A DNA stretch of 64,000 nt from Diaporthe sp. PMI_573 (GCA_021399435.1 JAJTUP010000035.1:186001-250000), one strand, 5' to 3'; shown: positions 31,090 through 42,625, numbered from the stretch's first letter. Notes: generated from the sequence alone by a model not told the origin. A program made the numbers and translations.

Positions 31090-33516
31090 CTAAGCCTCAT
31101 CCTCCATTTCAGTTTCGTCAATTTTAAACCCCATTGCAACATCCCCAAATCCCCCTGTAGTAAACTCCTCGGCCTCTTCGTCGCTCTCCACCACTGTATG
31201 GCCATTTAACCATGCTGTGGCCTTCATCTTCATGGTTTCGTCGTCATCACAACTCTGCAGATTCACCAGTTCCTCCTCCTCCTGAATCGACAGCAGCAAG
31301 GGGTCAATCTGTTGGGTCAGGCCTGCGCGATACCAAGATCGAAGTACCTGACACATGCTCACGATTTCTGCATCGAGAACTGTCCTATGTGGCGAGACCA
31401 TTCTGCCAGATGCTGAGAATAGCCTCTCACACTCTGCAGACATGGCCTGGATCGTGAGAAAATCAAGAGCCATCCGAGACAGACGGGGATATCTATGTCG
31501 CCTCTCATGCCAGTATGCAACGGGATCTCGGGTCTCGGCATGCTCGCCGTCATTAGCACACCAAGACTCGTACTCGTCGCCAGAAATTCGCCGATTCTGC
31601 TGCTGGGGCTACTTTCGACTGTCGTTATGGTCAAACGGGTCGAAAAACTTGCGCCTTTTTGGAGGCGGCGCTTCCTCGCCGTCATAATCATCAGCCACAA
31701 CGAGATCTGAATAGTTTTGCTGCCAAACTGCCTTCACCATGGTCTTCGCCGTCGAAATCCAAGTCGGACTCTGCTCCCATTGCTGCTCAAACCATGCCCA
31801 GCCATAAGAGGGATGGAGCGCCAAGGCCGTGTAATAGACAGGTGTTTCATCGAGTTCTTAGATGGTCAGCTTTGGCCATATAGCCACCAAGATAACTTAC
31901 TATGGTAGTACTCGTCCATCTTCTGCCATGCTAAGTTGATACCAATCCTGAATTGGTCAGGATCGGGAAAGTCCTCGGCCTCGGCCTTGAACTTTTCAAG
32001 CTTGGCCATAAGCCTCTCAAACCCTAAGATGACATCCCATATGTTGCCGTAAGAGCCGACAAATCCATGCTTGCGTTTTCGAACCCTCTAGAGTTTTCAC
32101 CACTGTTTCAAACTCTGTTAGGATCTCCTCGAGCCGCTGGAGCACATCCCAGTCATTTTGAGACAGCTGTGATTCATCTCTGATGATATGAGGTACCTTA
32201 GCACCCTTCCTGACTTGCTTGGTGCGTTTGGTCCTGTTCTCATCCTCCCACTCCTGCTTGAATTTGAGGATGGTGAGCTCGAGGTGTCTTCGAAGTTTGA
32301 GCGCTCGACGGATCATGTAGAGCTGCGAGAGCCAGCGCGTGTCGTTGTCTCGAATGACTTGGAGTGGTTTTCTAGCTCGTAACTTGGCCCTTGATGCCTT
32401 TTTAATATCATCGGCTTGGATGTCTCGGAGTAGATAGGATAAGCGTTGCGCACGATAAATGTGATGCACAATATTATGCAGCTTGCCCAAAACATCTTAG
32501 CGAAGGAACCCAAGATTCAGGGTAGTTGACACACCAACAGGCCCTTTCTTCAACCACCTTTCCCATTCGACATCAGATACGACACTGGCACCACTGAATG
32601 GGTCGTCCAGCTCGAGAGCATCCGCACACTTGCCGAAAAGAAGGGCTTTCGCTGCAAGATTGAGGGTATGGCCAAAGCAGCGCACGCGTCGGCGCTTACC
32701 CTCAAACCCAATGAGTTCACCAAGCGAGTTCATTGTATCGTTATTGGGAGCATTGTCGAGGGTTGCGTACCCTACTTTGTCTCCAATGCTAAATAGATCG
32801 ATGATTGTGAATACCTCGGCCGCAATGTTCTCGCCGGTATGCCGTTTCGATATCTCGGGTAGACCGAGGACAATTTTCAAGGGGCGATTCTGCTCGTCTC
32901 TGAAGAAGCATGCCATCCCACACAGGCTCTTTCGATTTTGAGCAGTCCAGCCATCAAAAGAGATGTGCACCAAACCAGGGCAGCGACGCAGAATACTGGT
33001 AATGGTATCTCGGTGTTTGAAGTACTCTGCAATGATCTTGTTTCGAATGGAATCTCCGGTTACATGGGCTTTCCGCAATGCAACAGATGGATTCAGGTAT
33101 TCGAAGATGGCGCGTAAGTCAGGGTCCTCGGCATCAGTGAAAGGCCTGTTCGTATTGACAGTCCACTGAACGATCAACCGATGGAAGTGGTCTCGGTCGA
33201 ACCCCTTGATGAAGGAATTGGCAATAGCTTGCTCACGAGGCTTGGTTGTGTCGAGGCCGAAGTGTTGGCTAATAGACTTGTGTCTGCCACCTGTGCCGTC
33301 ACTAGCTGCCTGAGCCTCTGCCTTCCGCTCTGCCGCCGATTTAGTCTTCTCTCCTGCAGGCGCGCGGATGTGGTGAATAAGAAAAATGTGCTCCATTGCA
33401 TTTTGAATACCGACTGACTTTATAGAAGTCGGCTGCGGGCGGTTCTGCTTGATACAAGCTTGGCAGACCCATCTTCTTTCCGTCCCGTTCTGGATATCGT
33501 GCGATATCATATTCAA
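31090..33516 (-). pseudogene. hAT transposase, nearly full length, few lesions
   Basis: From right to left: BED finger remnant ('ERRWVCQACIKQ', 'HIFLIHH'), 'QAIANSFIKGFDRDHFHRLI', RNase-H core ('PGLVHISFDGWTAQNRKSLC', 'ISKRHTGENIAAEVFTIIDL', 'TLDNAPNNDTM', 'VRCFGHTLNLAAKALLFGK'), middle helical region, then hATC ('MALDFLTIQAMSAECERLFS') and an acidic tail to TAG 31090-31092. Lesions: TAA at 32497-32499 and TAG at 31609-31611 (CAA/CAG expected), plus a frameshift near 32070. A 44-nt intron (31857-31900) is preserved. The BED finger's first part is lost at 33516 where palindromic DNA begins. It could be revived by few changes in evolution but is broken now. Confidence 0.85.
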
Positions 33517-33620
33517 TATCGTATTGCCTGCACGGTATTTTTATACCGTGCAGTGCAAGCAGCACGGGAAACCGTGTAATACAGTGCATGGTCATTCAAA
33601 TATCGTATAAATATGATATC
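33504..33620. repeat. Nested palindromic segment
   Basis: A perfect 11-bp stem with a TTTT loop (33528-33553, arm CTGCACGGTAT) sits inside outer arms GATATCATATT/AATATGATATC near 33504-33514 and 33610-33620, with a small CACGG-GAAA-CCGTG hairpin between. It overlaps the start of the hAT frame, so it may be a miniature element inserted there. Confidence 0.7.
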
Positions 33621-33787
33621 AAATATGGTGCAAGTGTCACGGCCAGCGCGAGATGCAGCATGGGAGCTGGGTCTATTGGCGCTATCGTTGGCCGGTCAGT
33701 AAGAGGCGATAAACTAGGCATCTACGGTATTTGCTAGAGCATTGCTTTTCCGCCGCCCTTCCAGCATGGGGCAAACACTCTCCAACG

Positions 33788-34015
33788 TTAACTGGAAGCT
33801 GCATGTGCTTTGGAAAGCAAAGCTCTTTCCACACTGGCTATTGTGGCTTTGGGCCCTACGTAGCCACCGCGGATCGCATTTTTGCATCCCCGAGTCCAGT
33901 CAGGCATATAGGGGCGAGTCGATAACAATGCCACCACCAACAGCAGCCACCCAAAAATGCAGCCTACCGCAATTACCAGCGAAGTCACCACAAGCACAGA
34001 TGAACTGCTCTTCAT
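33788..34015 (-). CDS. Small single-pass membrane protein (hypothetical)
   Basis: 75 residues from ATG 34015. An N-terminal hydrophobic segment ('VLVVTSLVIAVGCIFGWLLL' onward) precedes a short polar tail ('YMPDWTRGCKNAIRGGYVGP'). No family is recognised and no paralogue was seen in the window. It could be a secreted or tail-anchored microprotein, a gene scrap or a chance frame. Confidence 0.3.
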   Translation of the reverse strand: MKSSSSVLVVTSLVIAVGCIFGWLLLVVALLSTRPYMPDWTRGCKNAIRGGYVGPKATIASVERALLSKAHAASS

Positions 34016-34962
34016 GGTGCTTCCACTGAACCGAGATCGAAACAATAACTTGCATGTTAAATTTATAAATGCTTTTGCTTGGCGTTAAGTTATATTTCTG
34101 CTTTGTGTCACACTTCTTAATGACTTTCACAAATGGAACGTCGTTTAGGAAGTTTGGTACTAAGAAAGCGGATATTCGCACAACCAAAAACGGATGCCAC
34201 ACAACTTTTCTGACTAAGCAGCGCTGCAGCCAATCAGAGCCCCTCATTTCGCAACACTTCACCCACGATTGTGCTTTTTGCAGCCTCTCCGATATGCCCT
34301 GCATGTCCTCCTCTGCCCACCAATCTTAATCCACCCACCCACCACCAACGCTTTGTTGAATCGATATTTGCTTTATGGGATCAAAAGTCGGCATCAAAGA
34401 CATACCGTAGCTAGTTAGATTCCGTCTTCCTAGTGCTGTAACGATGGCGCAGGTCCCAGACTACTAGGGACTCGAGGCACAGTGGCAGGTGGACTGTCAT
34501 AATTGGAACACAAACATCACCGCTACGAACTATCGCCAACCAGCCTTTTCCAACCCTTCTCCCTTCCTGAGACTTTTCAACAGTAGACATGACGTTGAAG
34601 GGCTGGTCGTGCCTACGATAGTAGGAGTCGGGGTGGTTCAATCGGGTCTCAACTTGTTTATAACATCCCACATCTCACACAAGGACCGCAAACAGTGGGA
34701 AATGCCTGACTTGTTAGAGCAGTTGCGCTGGTGTCTTCTTTTCAAGAATTTTAAAACTATAAAACACCATGGTCTCGATTAATAATGTGCAAGTGGCTAC
34801 AAGAGCAGGTCTACGCGGCCTGGCAGGGCCGCAGTGTCCTGAGCCTCGTCAGCTTCAGTCAGATTTAGGCCTCATTAGGTGGTTTATACGCGAATGCTGA
34901 AGAACAAAGACCTAAGCTCTATAAATTCAGAGGGGACATACAGATGGAAACCAATCTATACC
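34016..34962. other. No supported gene; second copy of 61-nt repeat
   Basis: Contains the repeat at 34174-34234. Other open frames lack recognisable products. Confidence 0.45.
34174..34234. repeat. 61-nt dispersed repeat, copy 2
   Basis: Same length and orientation as 29311-29371, differing at a handful of positions in the middle. Confidence 0.75.
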
Positions 34963-36191
34963 TTATCTACGGTGAGAAATTGCCTGAAAGCCTTCCTTCC
35001 GCTGAGGATCCCTACACATTTCATTCATAACATCCTCAGACACACGGAGCCTGCCGACATCTTGCACCTCACCTTCGAAACAGGTATCTGCGTAGCTCCA
35101 GCCCATGTCAACGGGAAGTTTGGTCCCACCTGGCCGCACCTTCATCTGGAGTTGCGCTTTTGAATCCCGTAAAAGAACCATGACATCCACGGATTCCTTT
35201 TTGCTGTTCTCCCATGACCCATTCTTACCAGCCCGTCGATTCCACTTATAGCGATCTCCTTTTCCATCCGCGATTTCTTCCAGACGAACGTATTTGATTG
35301 ACTTGGTCTTTGATCGCGGGGATAGGGGTCTTCTAAATCTTGTCGGCCTTGGTGTCTTCATTTTTCGTTGCCCGAGCGTTACCTTAGCTCTTTGGCCTCC
35401 CTTCCTTGTTGGCTGTAGGCACTTTGAAGTCCGTCTGGATGAGGCATCGAAATCTGCGCGACTGATCTCAAAGACTTCATTGGTGGAGTCCCAGGAACAG
35501 TGCTGGTCGCTGCTCTCACAACATTGTTGCTCACCACCACTTTCCGGCGTGGGATTACCATCAGGAGTATATTCGAGGCTGACTTCTGCCACGGCATTCC
35601 ACCACGAGTCGCTCGACCAGACATCGCCGTCTACAAGCAGCGCATCAAGCTCAAGGCGGTCCGCGATTTGGGCGTCCAGGGAACCACAGTACGACTGTTC
35701 GTCCAGATCAGGTGTAAGAAATAGGGTTGACCACGAACTAACTGACGGATTCTCCTGTCGTACATACGGGTCGTCTGTGAGCCATTGGTCAATCCAGGAT
35801 GTAAAATCGTCACCAATTCCATCTTTGAGATAGACCGTGCTGGGTGGTGATGGAAATCCCTCGACATGATGGTGAGAGATATCAGCAAAGCCATTTGTCC
35901 TGGCCCTTTCTCCTGCAGCAGATCCAAGTGTAACTGGCTAAGCTCAGTCACAGAGGGAGTATCTGCCGTCCAAAACGGCTGCTCGCAGGGAGAGAACTGT
36001 GGAAAGTTGAAGGCATAATGAAGGTCCAGGACTGCATCAGACATTGGCCTCCCAGGCAACAGATGGCAGTATTCCACAGGTTGGTCAGGCTGCTCGGGTA
36101 GGGTAGTGCACGATGTCTTACTGGACGTCATAGGAGGTGATAGAGCGGCTTCCTCAAAAAAGGCATCATGAGAGAGGATCTTAGGATTCAT
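34963..36191 (-). CDS. Unknown fungal protein, probably nuclear, spliced or frameshifted
   Basis: One splice solution joins 36122-36191 and 34963-35912 (donor GTAAGA, end CTGCAG, 209-nt intron) into 339 residues starting at ATG 36191. Exon 2 is acidic and Trp-rich early ('DDFTSWIDQWLTDDPYV', 'SWSTLFLTPDLDEQSYCGSL'), then very basic ('RKMKTPRPTRFRRPLSPRSK'), then 'DVMVLLRDSKAQLQMKVRPG'. The proposed intron, however, also reads open in the exon 1 frame with coding-like sequence, so a one-base frameshift in a longer gene is the alternative. No family is recognised; the basic block suggests nuclear targeting. Confidence 0.45.
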
Positions 36192-36886
36192 GGCGGCGGT
36201 TATCTCTTGGTATTCTAGCTCGACTAGAGGCTGGGGGAAAACCGAGGCTCAAACTTCGACACTGCATAGTGCCGCCTCTAGGTGTCTTCAACGCAAACGA
36301 GCCCGATCCCTGAATGAACTCCTTCTCCCTGGGCTTCCTGAATTGCCTTTGCGATTGAGATGGCGCAAGTCGTTGCCCGAATTTCTTGATGACCAACAAG
36401 TTCGCCTAGATGTGGGAGAAACTTGGCATATTTGTGAAGCATTTGGTGGTCTCGCCCATTATAATCCTTGTAGATTGGACCGTGGTCGACACCATGGGCG
36501 CTTTTAGCTCCAAAAACTCCGGTCCCCGACGCTGCTTCTTGGCAATGCGCCGACGGCAGCTTGGTGCGCTCATATTGATTCTGGGTGGCGGTTGGATCGC
36601 GCCAGTCTTTTTCATGAAAGGCTCCTTCGCCAGCTGGGCGCATCCCACTTTTGGGACCAGCCGGATCGTACTCGAATCATCGGCGATCGCACCACACAAA
36701 AGTCACTCGGGAGTCGGGAACCACTGAATCGCAATTGCGAGAGTCTCTTCAAATCGAGCCCCTCGACCCTAACATCGACCTTACCGATGCGAAATCCTCG
36801 GCGGAAGGGGTTGTTGGAAGCGGGCAAACGATCTACTGGCGACAGTGCTTTATTTGGTGTACAGATCCAAAAACGCCGACTACCCG

Positions 36887-36889
<3 letters not shown>
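36192..36889. other. No supported gene
   Basis: Several overlapping frames on both strands, none with a recognised product; composition is coding-like on the minus strand in places ('RRGFRIGKVDVRVEGLDLKR'), so a decayed gene is possible. Confidence 0.35.

Positions 36890-36922
<33 letters not shown>
36890..36922 (+). repeat. 33-nt poly(A) tract
   Basis: Uninterrupted run of 33 A at the junction with the hAT fragment. Could be a retrotransposed 3' tail or slippage tract; no adjacent non-LTR coding sequence was recognised. Confidence 0.9.
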
Positions 36923-36924
<2 letters not shown>

Positions 36925-36969
36925 CACCCATGCGGAGGGACAAGCAACCGTGCCGGCAGGCATAGAGCT

Positions 36970-37510
36970 CTATATTGGTGGCCAAGGCGGCGTGGCCAAA
37001 GATGCCATAAAGGGATGTTGACAGAATATAGATACCGGTAGATGGGCTACAATAGCAGAGGCGTACACAGGCGGGCACAGCTTTTGGTAATAGCTGTCAA
37101 GCTTTTCCCAACCCAAGTTAATATGGCTCTGTACCATAGTGACTGACTTGGAGTCAAGCCCATCGACCAGGTCAGTATTCATCTTCAGCTTCTCGAGATG
37201 GTTAAGGAGGAACTCGAAGGACTGAAAGTATTCCCAAAACGCGCCGGAGCGGATGTGACCATCCCCAGCAGGCTCGCCATTGCCCTGTAGGCGGGTCGAG
37301 ATAGCGTCAAAGGCACCGAGAACCTTTAGAAACGCCTCGATAATATCCCAGTCGTTTTCTTCCAACTTATCGTCAAGAATCGTGGGCATTTTCATGCCCT
37401 TCTTCAGCTGCTTCTCGTGCTCCCATTGTTCTTGGATATATATTACCAATCGAGAATAGTAAGAACGAAGAACCTTCGCTCGTTGCATCATCCTGTACCT
37501 CGACGAGCAC
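36970..37510 (-). pseudogene. hAT transposase middle-region fragment
   Basis: Reads 'KVLRSYYSRLVIYIQEQWEH', 'MPTILDDKLEENDWDIIEAF', 'WEYFQSFEFLLNHLEKLKM', 'HINLGWEKLDSYYQKL' and 'PVYASAIVAHL', the helical insertion domain between the hAT catalytic acids. Both ends are cut: the left by sequence leading to the poly(A) tract, the right by the start of the ULP1-like gene on the other strand. Confidence 0.8.
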
Positions 37511-37522
37511 ACATCTTTGGAA

Positions 37523-39382
37523 ATGCTGCCAACATCAACGGAATCTATCGCTGCGTCGGATGAGCGAACAAATGAATGCTCGCTTGTCGAGCAGACAAGC
37601 GAGAACAACACTATTCACGTCGCCGGGGAAAATGCTGATCAGCTCACATCCCCAAGTACCCCTGAAGACACAACGTCTGTGCGTAGTGGAGGACGAGCGG
37701 TCCGAGGCGGACGAGGTGGACGAAGGGGACGAGGGGGACGAGGGGGACGAGGGGGGCGACGGGTGGGGCGACGGGGAAGTGAAGCCGGTGACGATCATCC
37801 AGAGCATCATCAAACAATCCGATCACCCGATAGTATTGCAGGAAACACTCCCATCCCAGCAGTGGCTGCTGAAAGCCGAGAGAAAGGGGCAAATAATGGC
37901 TCAGCGAAGCGAGCGTTGGACGACATTCCATCTGATTCCCCAAACAAAAGGTTGGCAGCTGAGTCCAGAGAGAAATCGGTGGCCGCCCTCGCAAAATCCA
38001 ACAATAAGACTCTCCAGCCACCGCTGTCTGCTTCAATTACGAGCAGACTGGACACTCATCAAGCCGATGTCGGACGAACTCAAGGCCGGCCACGCCGTCG
38101 TCAAACGATACCTCCGGGTTCACAGGAGGTTGCTGCAAAGCAAGTTTCTAATGAGGACTTCGAGAGAGATTTGGCGGCCAAGAATACCAGAATTGAGGAG
38201 CTGGAGGCCGAACTTCATCGAGCGAAGCACGGCAGTCCTCACATACTGTCACCGGAATTCCTTTCCAATCAAAACAGGACTGACGACACAACAAACCCAG
38301 GATCTCCGGAAGAATACCAACTCGATCTTAGCGACAAGGATCTCAGGTGCCTCCAGCCCGGTGTTCCGCTGGACGACAAGGTCGTTAACACCGTCCTACT
38401 TATCCTGGTGACTCTTGCCCCATCTACTGTCACGGCCATCAACTCTCTTGCCGACATTGCTCCTGACTCAACTAAACGCTGTCTCCAAGCTTTGAATGTG
38501 TCAGACCACGGACCGGTCATCCTTGTCCCCGTCTATATTCCCCCTTCTGGTTCTGCCTTAGGTCACTGGCTCCTGGCTGTGATTATCTCCAGTGGCGTCC
38601 GGATTCTGGATGCCTCACCATCACACATCCACACAGAGTTCGCCACAAAGAAAATCAAGGCTCTGTTTCCTGAGCAGTCCCATGACTGGAAAGTCATCCA
38701 GGAAGGTCACGATGAGGTATCTGCCGACCAAAGCACTAGCGACATCGACGGCGGTGTTGCCATGCTCGTCAATGCGATCTATATTATTACAGAGTCCCTC
38801 GGAAGCGAAATACAGTCAGATTGGAGGGAGGTCTTGTCTCTCCTGCTAAAGGCGGCCTTGGGGCAGACCTGTGATATTCCCTGGGCCAAGGATCTCGATG
38901 AAAATACTCTGGCTATCGACAGCGGACAAGTGGAAGCCGAAAGCATGAAGCATCTTTGGTCCCCTGGACCCAATGGCACTGTCGAATATGATGTCGCCTG
39001 CAATACCATTACTGCGCAAGAAAGGTATCTCTCCGAACAGCGCGGTCGTCTAGAAAGGGCAAGGCGCAAGAAGATAGAAGAGAGAGCTAGGGTAGCTGGG
39101 CAGGTACGTCACGTCTACAATGTCTTGCAGAGCCTCTCCGAAGCCAGCTTGCAGCAAGCCAAAAAGCTCGAAGTAGAAAAGTCATGCTACGAAGAGACGC
39201 TCTCCAAGCTCGAGCACTCTCCGATGGGAGTTCTGTTTCCGGTGGGCCACTGGGAATCCCAACCCCGACAATGCCTGAAACAAGCGGAGATGTTCCTAAG
39301 GCGCAGGGAAAACATGGCCACTGCACTTCTTCAAGTTGTTGAGGTGTTGGGTGGAGTTGTTAAAGCACTTGATAGCGATTGA
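37523..39382 (+). CDS. RGG-rich ULP1-like (C48) protein without catalytic Cys
   Basis: 619 residues from ATG 37523 (first in-frame ATG). An RGG/GAR tract near residues 58-80 ('RGGRGGRRGRGGRGG') suggests RNA or nucleic-acid binding. A short coiled coil ('KNTRIEELEAELHRAK') precedes a ULP1/SENP-like domain: 'LDDKVVNTVLLIL', 'VILVPVYIPP', His348 in 'GHWLLAVI', Asp363 in 'VRILDASPS', and at the active-site position 'TSDIDGGVAML', where the expected Asp-Cys-Gly is Asp-Gly410-Gly. So His and Asp remain but the nucleophile is gone. A C-terminal coiled coil follows ('ERARRKKIEERARVAGQ'). ULP1 enzymes process and remove SUMO; this protein is more likely a SUMO-binding pseudoprotease. Its 3' flank is shared with the 57446-58597 paralogue. 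Confidence 0.75.
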   Translation: MLPTSTESIAASDERTNECSLVEQTSENNTIHVAGENADQLTSPSTPEDTTSVRSGGRAVRGGRGGRRGRGGRGGRGGRRVGRRGSEAGDDHPEHHQTIRSPDSIAGNTPIPAVAAESREKGANNGSAKRALDDIPSDSPNKRLAAESREKSVAALAKSNNKTLQPPLSASITSRLDTHQADVGRTQGRPRRRQTIPPGSQEVAAKQVSNEDFERDLAAKNTRIEELEAELHRAKHGSPHILSPEFLSNQNRTDDTTNPGSPEEYQLDLSDKDLRCLQPGVPLDDKVVNTVLLILVTLAPSTVTAINSLADIAPDSTKRCLQALNVSDHGPVILVPVYIPPSGSALGHWLLAVIISSGVRILDASPSHIHTEFATKKIKALFPEQSHDWKVIQEGHDEVSADQSTSDIDGGVAMLVNAIYIITESLGSEIQSDWREVLSLLLKAALGQTCDIPWAKDLDENTLAIDSGQVEAESMKHLWSPGPNGTVEYDVACNTITAQERYLSEQRGRLERARRKKIEERARVAGQVRHVYNVLQSLSEASLQQAKKLEVEKSCYEETLSKLEHSPMGVLFPVGHWESQPRQCLKQAEMFLRRRENMATALLQVVEVLGGVVKALDSD

Positions 39383-40499
39383 AATTGGGCAGCGGAGCCC
39401 CGGGATACCAACAGGAGGAATTCGGGATGGTAGAGGGCGATCTTACAGAGGTGGTCAGACATAAAGGGAGACATATAGCTCTCTTGTGTGGGTAACAGGC
39501 CTTAGAATGGGTTCGAGTACCTGATGTGGGATTGGAGTCTTGTTGCTGTACCCCTGACTGATATTCGGCCATCGAGTTTGTCCAGACGATCTTTGGGCGA
39601 GACCGCGAGCCGGAAAATTGTCAGCGATCCAAAATGTGCGACTCTGCGACCTGCGGTTCGAAGACTGCAGCGAGATCGTGCTGAAGCAGGGAAACGAAGA
39701 TGGTAGGTATCGTGGTGCTAACTGGGGACGCTGCAATGAATCATTCTCCGCCTGGGTAGCCAGTGCAGTCTGGAACGTGGCCAAAGGTTCGTGATACCGG
39801 TATCAAGACCTACCCACTAAAGTCGCAAGCTCATAAAATTTTGGAACACACTACCGCCGATTTCTAGGCACAGCGCTGCGAATACCAAGGGTCTTGCTTT
39901 GTATCTGTACTTGTCGTCCGCGTTAAGGATGGGCATGTTGTTGGATATTAGGTTGATAAAGGCATTCGGTTTTCTCTTCACATAACTTTATAATGACAGA
40001 ACATTCAAGATAGGAAGTAGTTATAACTCAATCTCAGAACTGCGTTATCTTTATAACTGACCACATTAGAAGAGGACAACGACGGCAGCAATATTTGCAC
40101 AAAAAAGCAAGAAAATCCAGTATATATGTATATATATTGTTCCGCGCGTCGCGGATTTCAAGCGATGTTGTCTAGACCTAACTTCTGGAGGGACTGCTCA
40201 GGAGGGCAACGGATTAAGATCTGGGCTGTTGTGTTCTCTTGTACACAGCCTCCTTCGTCTCCTTTCTCTCTCAGTTAAAAGGAGCTTGAGGTCTTCAACT
40301 GAATAATATTCTTTTTTTTTACTTAAGTGGCCACCCAAACACAGTTCCGAGCTCGCGTCGACCACCAGTCCATTCTCGCCAGTCAGGCATCAGTCTTCAG
40401 TCGATCACACTGCGAATTTTGTCTCGCAGAACCAAAGCTCAGACGAAAACGGGAAGCAGACAATATCCCACGAAGTTACTAAAGAGCCTCGGTCGCGCA
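39383..40499. other. 3' flank of ULP1-like gene and intergenic region
   Basis: The first 30 bases (ATTGGGCAGCGGAGCCCCG) are conserved after the paralogue at 57446. The rest holds an AT dinucleotide run near 40120-40137 and no supported gene. Confidence 0.5.
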
Positions 40500-41481
40500 A
40501 TGAAAAGTTGGCTCTCGACATTCCCGGAAGCACACATCTCAAAAACCCCTGTTGGACGGTCGTGCATTCGTATTACGCTCAGATGGGGGGGGGGGGTTTG
40601 CATAAACTGGCAGGGCGTGAAGGCTTGACTGGGTGCTTCCCTTTTGCCTCTCCGGCGATGATTTGGGCTTTTGACTGGGCTAATGATCACCACCCTCTGA
40701 AGGATTTCGAGCTGAGTAAAGCAGACGTCCAGCGGGCAGGAGCAAAGCAGACTGGCTCGCGAAGGGCATCTCTATGCTACAAATGACGTGGCTCATTATC
40801 AATGTCATTGTCCGCGGTACCACTGGCCTGCCTATCACGCAACTGGAGATTTCCGCCTCCGCGTTTGCTGTCATGGCCATCGGGATTTACATGGCAAATT
40901 GGTGGAAGCCGAAGGATGTCCTGCGCCCCAACGTCCAGTCAGCGACGTTTAAATCCCACAGAATGAACGATATCGGGACAGTGCCTATTGTCCAGTCGTT
41001 TACCGACGCCTTGCACTGGCTTCGGTCAACTCGGAACTTTAACACAGCACCTAAAAACTTTTGGGAGTGGAACTTTGCGACTGCGACACGGGTTGAGAAC
41101 GACCTAGTTTGGATGGAAGGCGAGCCACCATACTTTTTCACCATGCTGGGCCTATCATCCTTAGCCTTCGGCGGAATGCATTGCATCGCATGGAATTTCG
41201 AGTATCCCACCAAGGTTGAGCACTTTATGTTGGAGGGTTGCAAGTCTCATTTCAGCAATCCTGCCCGGAATAATGCTCAGTCTAAACTCCGTTCTCGACT
41301 ACATATCCAACAATTATGGGAAATTACGATGGAAAGCATACCGGTTGCCGAGCGTTGTGAGGATATTGCAAGGTTTCTGGCCAACTGCACCAGCATGATT
41401 TATATGGCCGCCCGTCTGACGGTCATAATCCTCATGTTCACTAGTCTCCGTGCTACATCTCCCTCGTGCGCTTCGGCCTAA
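40500..41481 (+). pseudogene. Fungal multi-pass membrane protein with G12-run and frame breaks
   Basis: The open frame 40774-41481 encodes 'MLQMTWLIINVIVRG', 'GLPITQLEISASAFAVMAIG', 'IYMANWWKPKDV', and 'LAFGGMHCIAWNFEYPT', the order of motifs in a widespread fungal membrane family of unknown function. The family's preceding 'KSKADxLAKG' is present just upstream ('SKADWLAKGIS'), but that frame has stops. Further upstream 'VVHSYYAQMGG' (the family's usual 'H..F..MGG' start) is followed by a 12-G homopolymer (40575-40586) after which the frame changes. So the gene appears broken, by slippage in the G run and by another shift near 40720. If 40774 is used as start, a 235-residue short form remains. 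Confidence 0.55.
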
Positions 41482-42625
41482 GCATATGATGGAGCCTGTT
41501 GTCTTACCGTCTGTTCGCATCTCTGCGACACCCTCGTGGGCAGATCGTCAGGAGCGCCATCGAAGCTTCAACCGAGTCGTCGAGTTCTGCCACCCCGGCT
41601 ATGCCCCGACAGCTACGCTTGAGTGACTACTGGAGCTGTAATAGTGCTGGAGTCTGCCGATAACCTTTTAAAATATCTGCTACGTTACATCACAAACCTC
41701 AGCTTTATCGATCATAGAAATATGACTGCGAAAGAATGCGGTAGAAAACTGGGTGAAGTAATACATAACCCTTTTCGTGTCACGTTATGAAAGAAAATAA
41801 CAAGAACCGTAGGAAATGCTGTTTACAACTGCGCTGTTAAAATCTCTTGCTCTTGACTCACGGATATATAGCTGTAAACTGCATTAAACGTCGTGAAGCA
41901 CAACCGAAAAAGATCACTGAGTCTGTTACAGCCGAGGCTGCAGGTCTGTATTCTTGAGGGAGCCAAACAATTTTCTCGTTGTCTTTCGTAATCCAGCGCT
42001 TGTCACTGCTCAAGCCGAGTGGTGTTACCAATCCCTTCCCTTTCTACCTTAATTTGAGCAAGTGTCGCGAGCCACATGCTTGGCTTCGATTAGCCCGACA
42101 GAGTCCTGGTCCTCTGGTTAAAAGCAGAAACGATCGAGAGAACATGGAAGCGCGGGATGGAAGGAGTATATGCTTCTGCAGTAGTGGGGGTAGTGGGGAA
42201 GGAAATATGTATCCCTGCCAGTTGGAGCACCGCGCTTTAAAAGCTCTGCCCCATCCTTTACCCCATTACGCCCTCTCACGCTCATCGTTATACTGCGAAA
42301 TCCATCGAGCTCTCTTTTTTGCTTCCCTTCGAGCCTTCTGTGCACGCCCATTTCGCATATCGATCCGGAAGCAACAACGGTCTTCTTGCTTAGGTATAAT
42401 AGGTTTGCTATTTGGTGGGTCCAGGGCACCATCCCACCGATACTGCCCGGTCCCTGAAGCAAGCCCTCGGCGACCAGCACGACTCGCTTATGGTCAGAAG
42501 CCATTAGAATGAGGCAAAAGAGAACAACAATAAAGGAACACCTCTGATAGGTATACACGCACGCATACACATATATTCCGAGAAACTCCCAAAGCCGAAC
42601 TCCATAGACACCTATACATATCATC
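41482..42625. other. No supported gene
   Basis: A 177-codon plus-strand frame (ends 42512) and its antisense partner show no domain and no coding-like bias; treated as chance. Confidence 0.45.

Noticed and set aside
41979..42624. Open frames of about 170-180 codons on both strands
   Set aside because: No domain, no coding bias; mutual antisense openness looks like chance.
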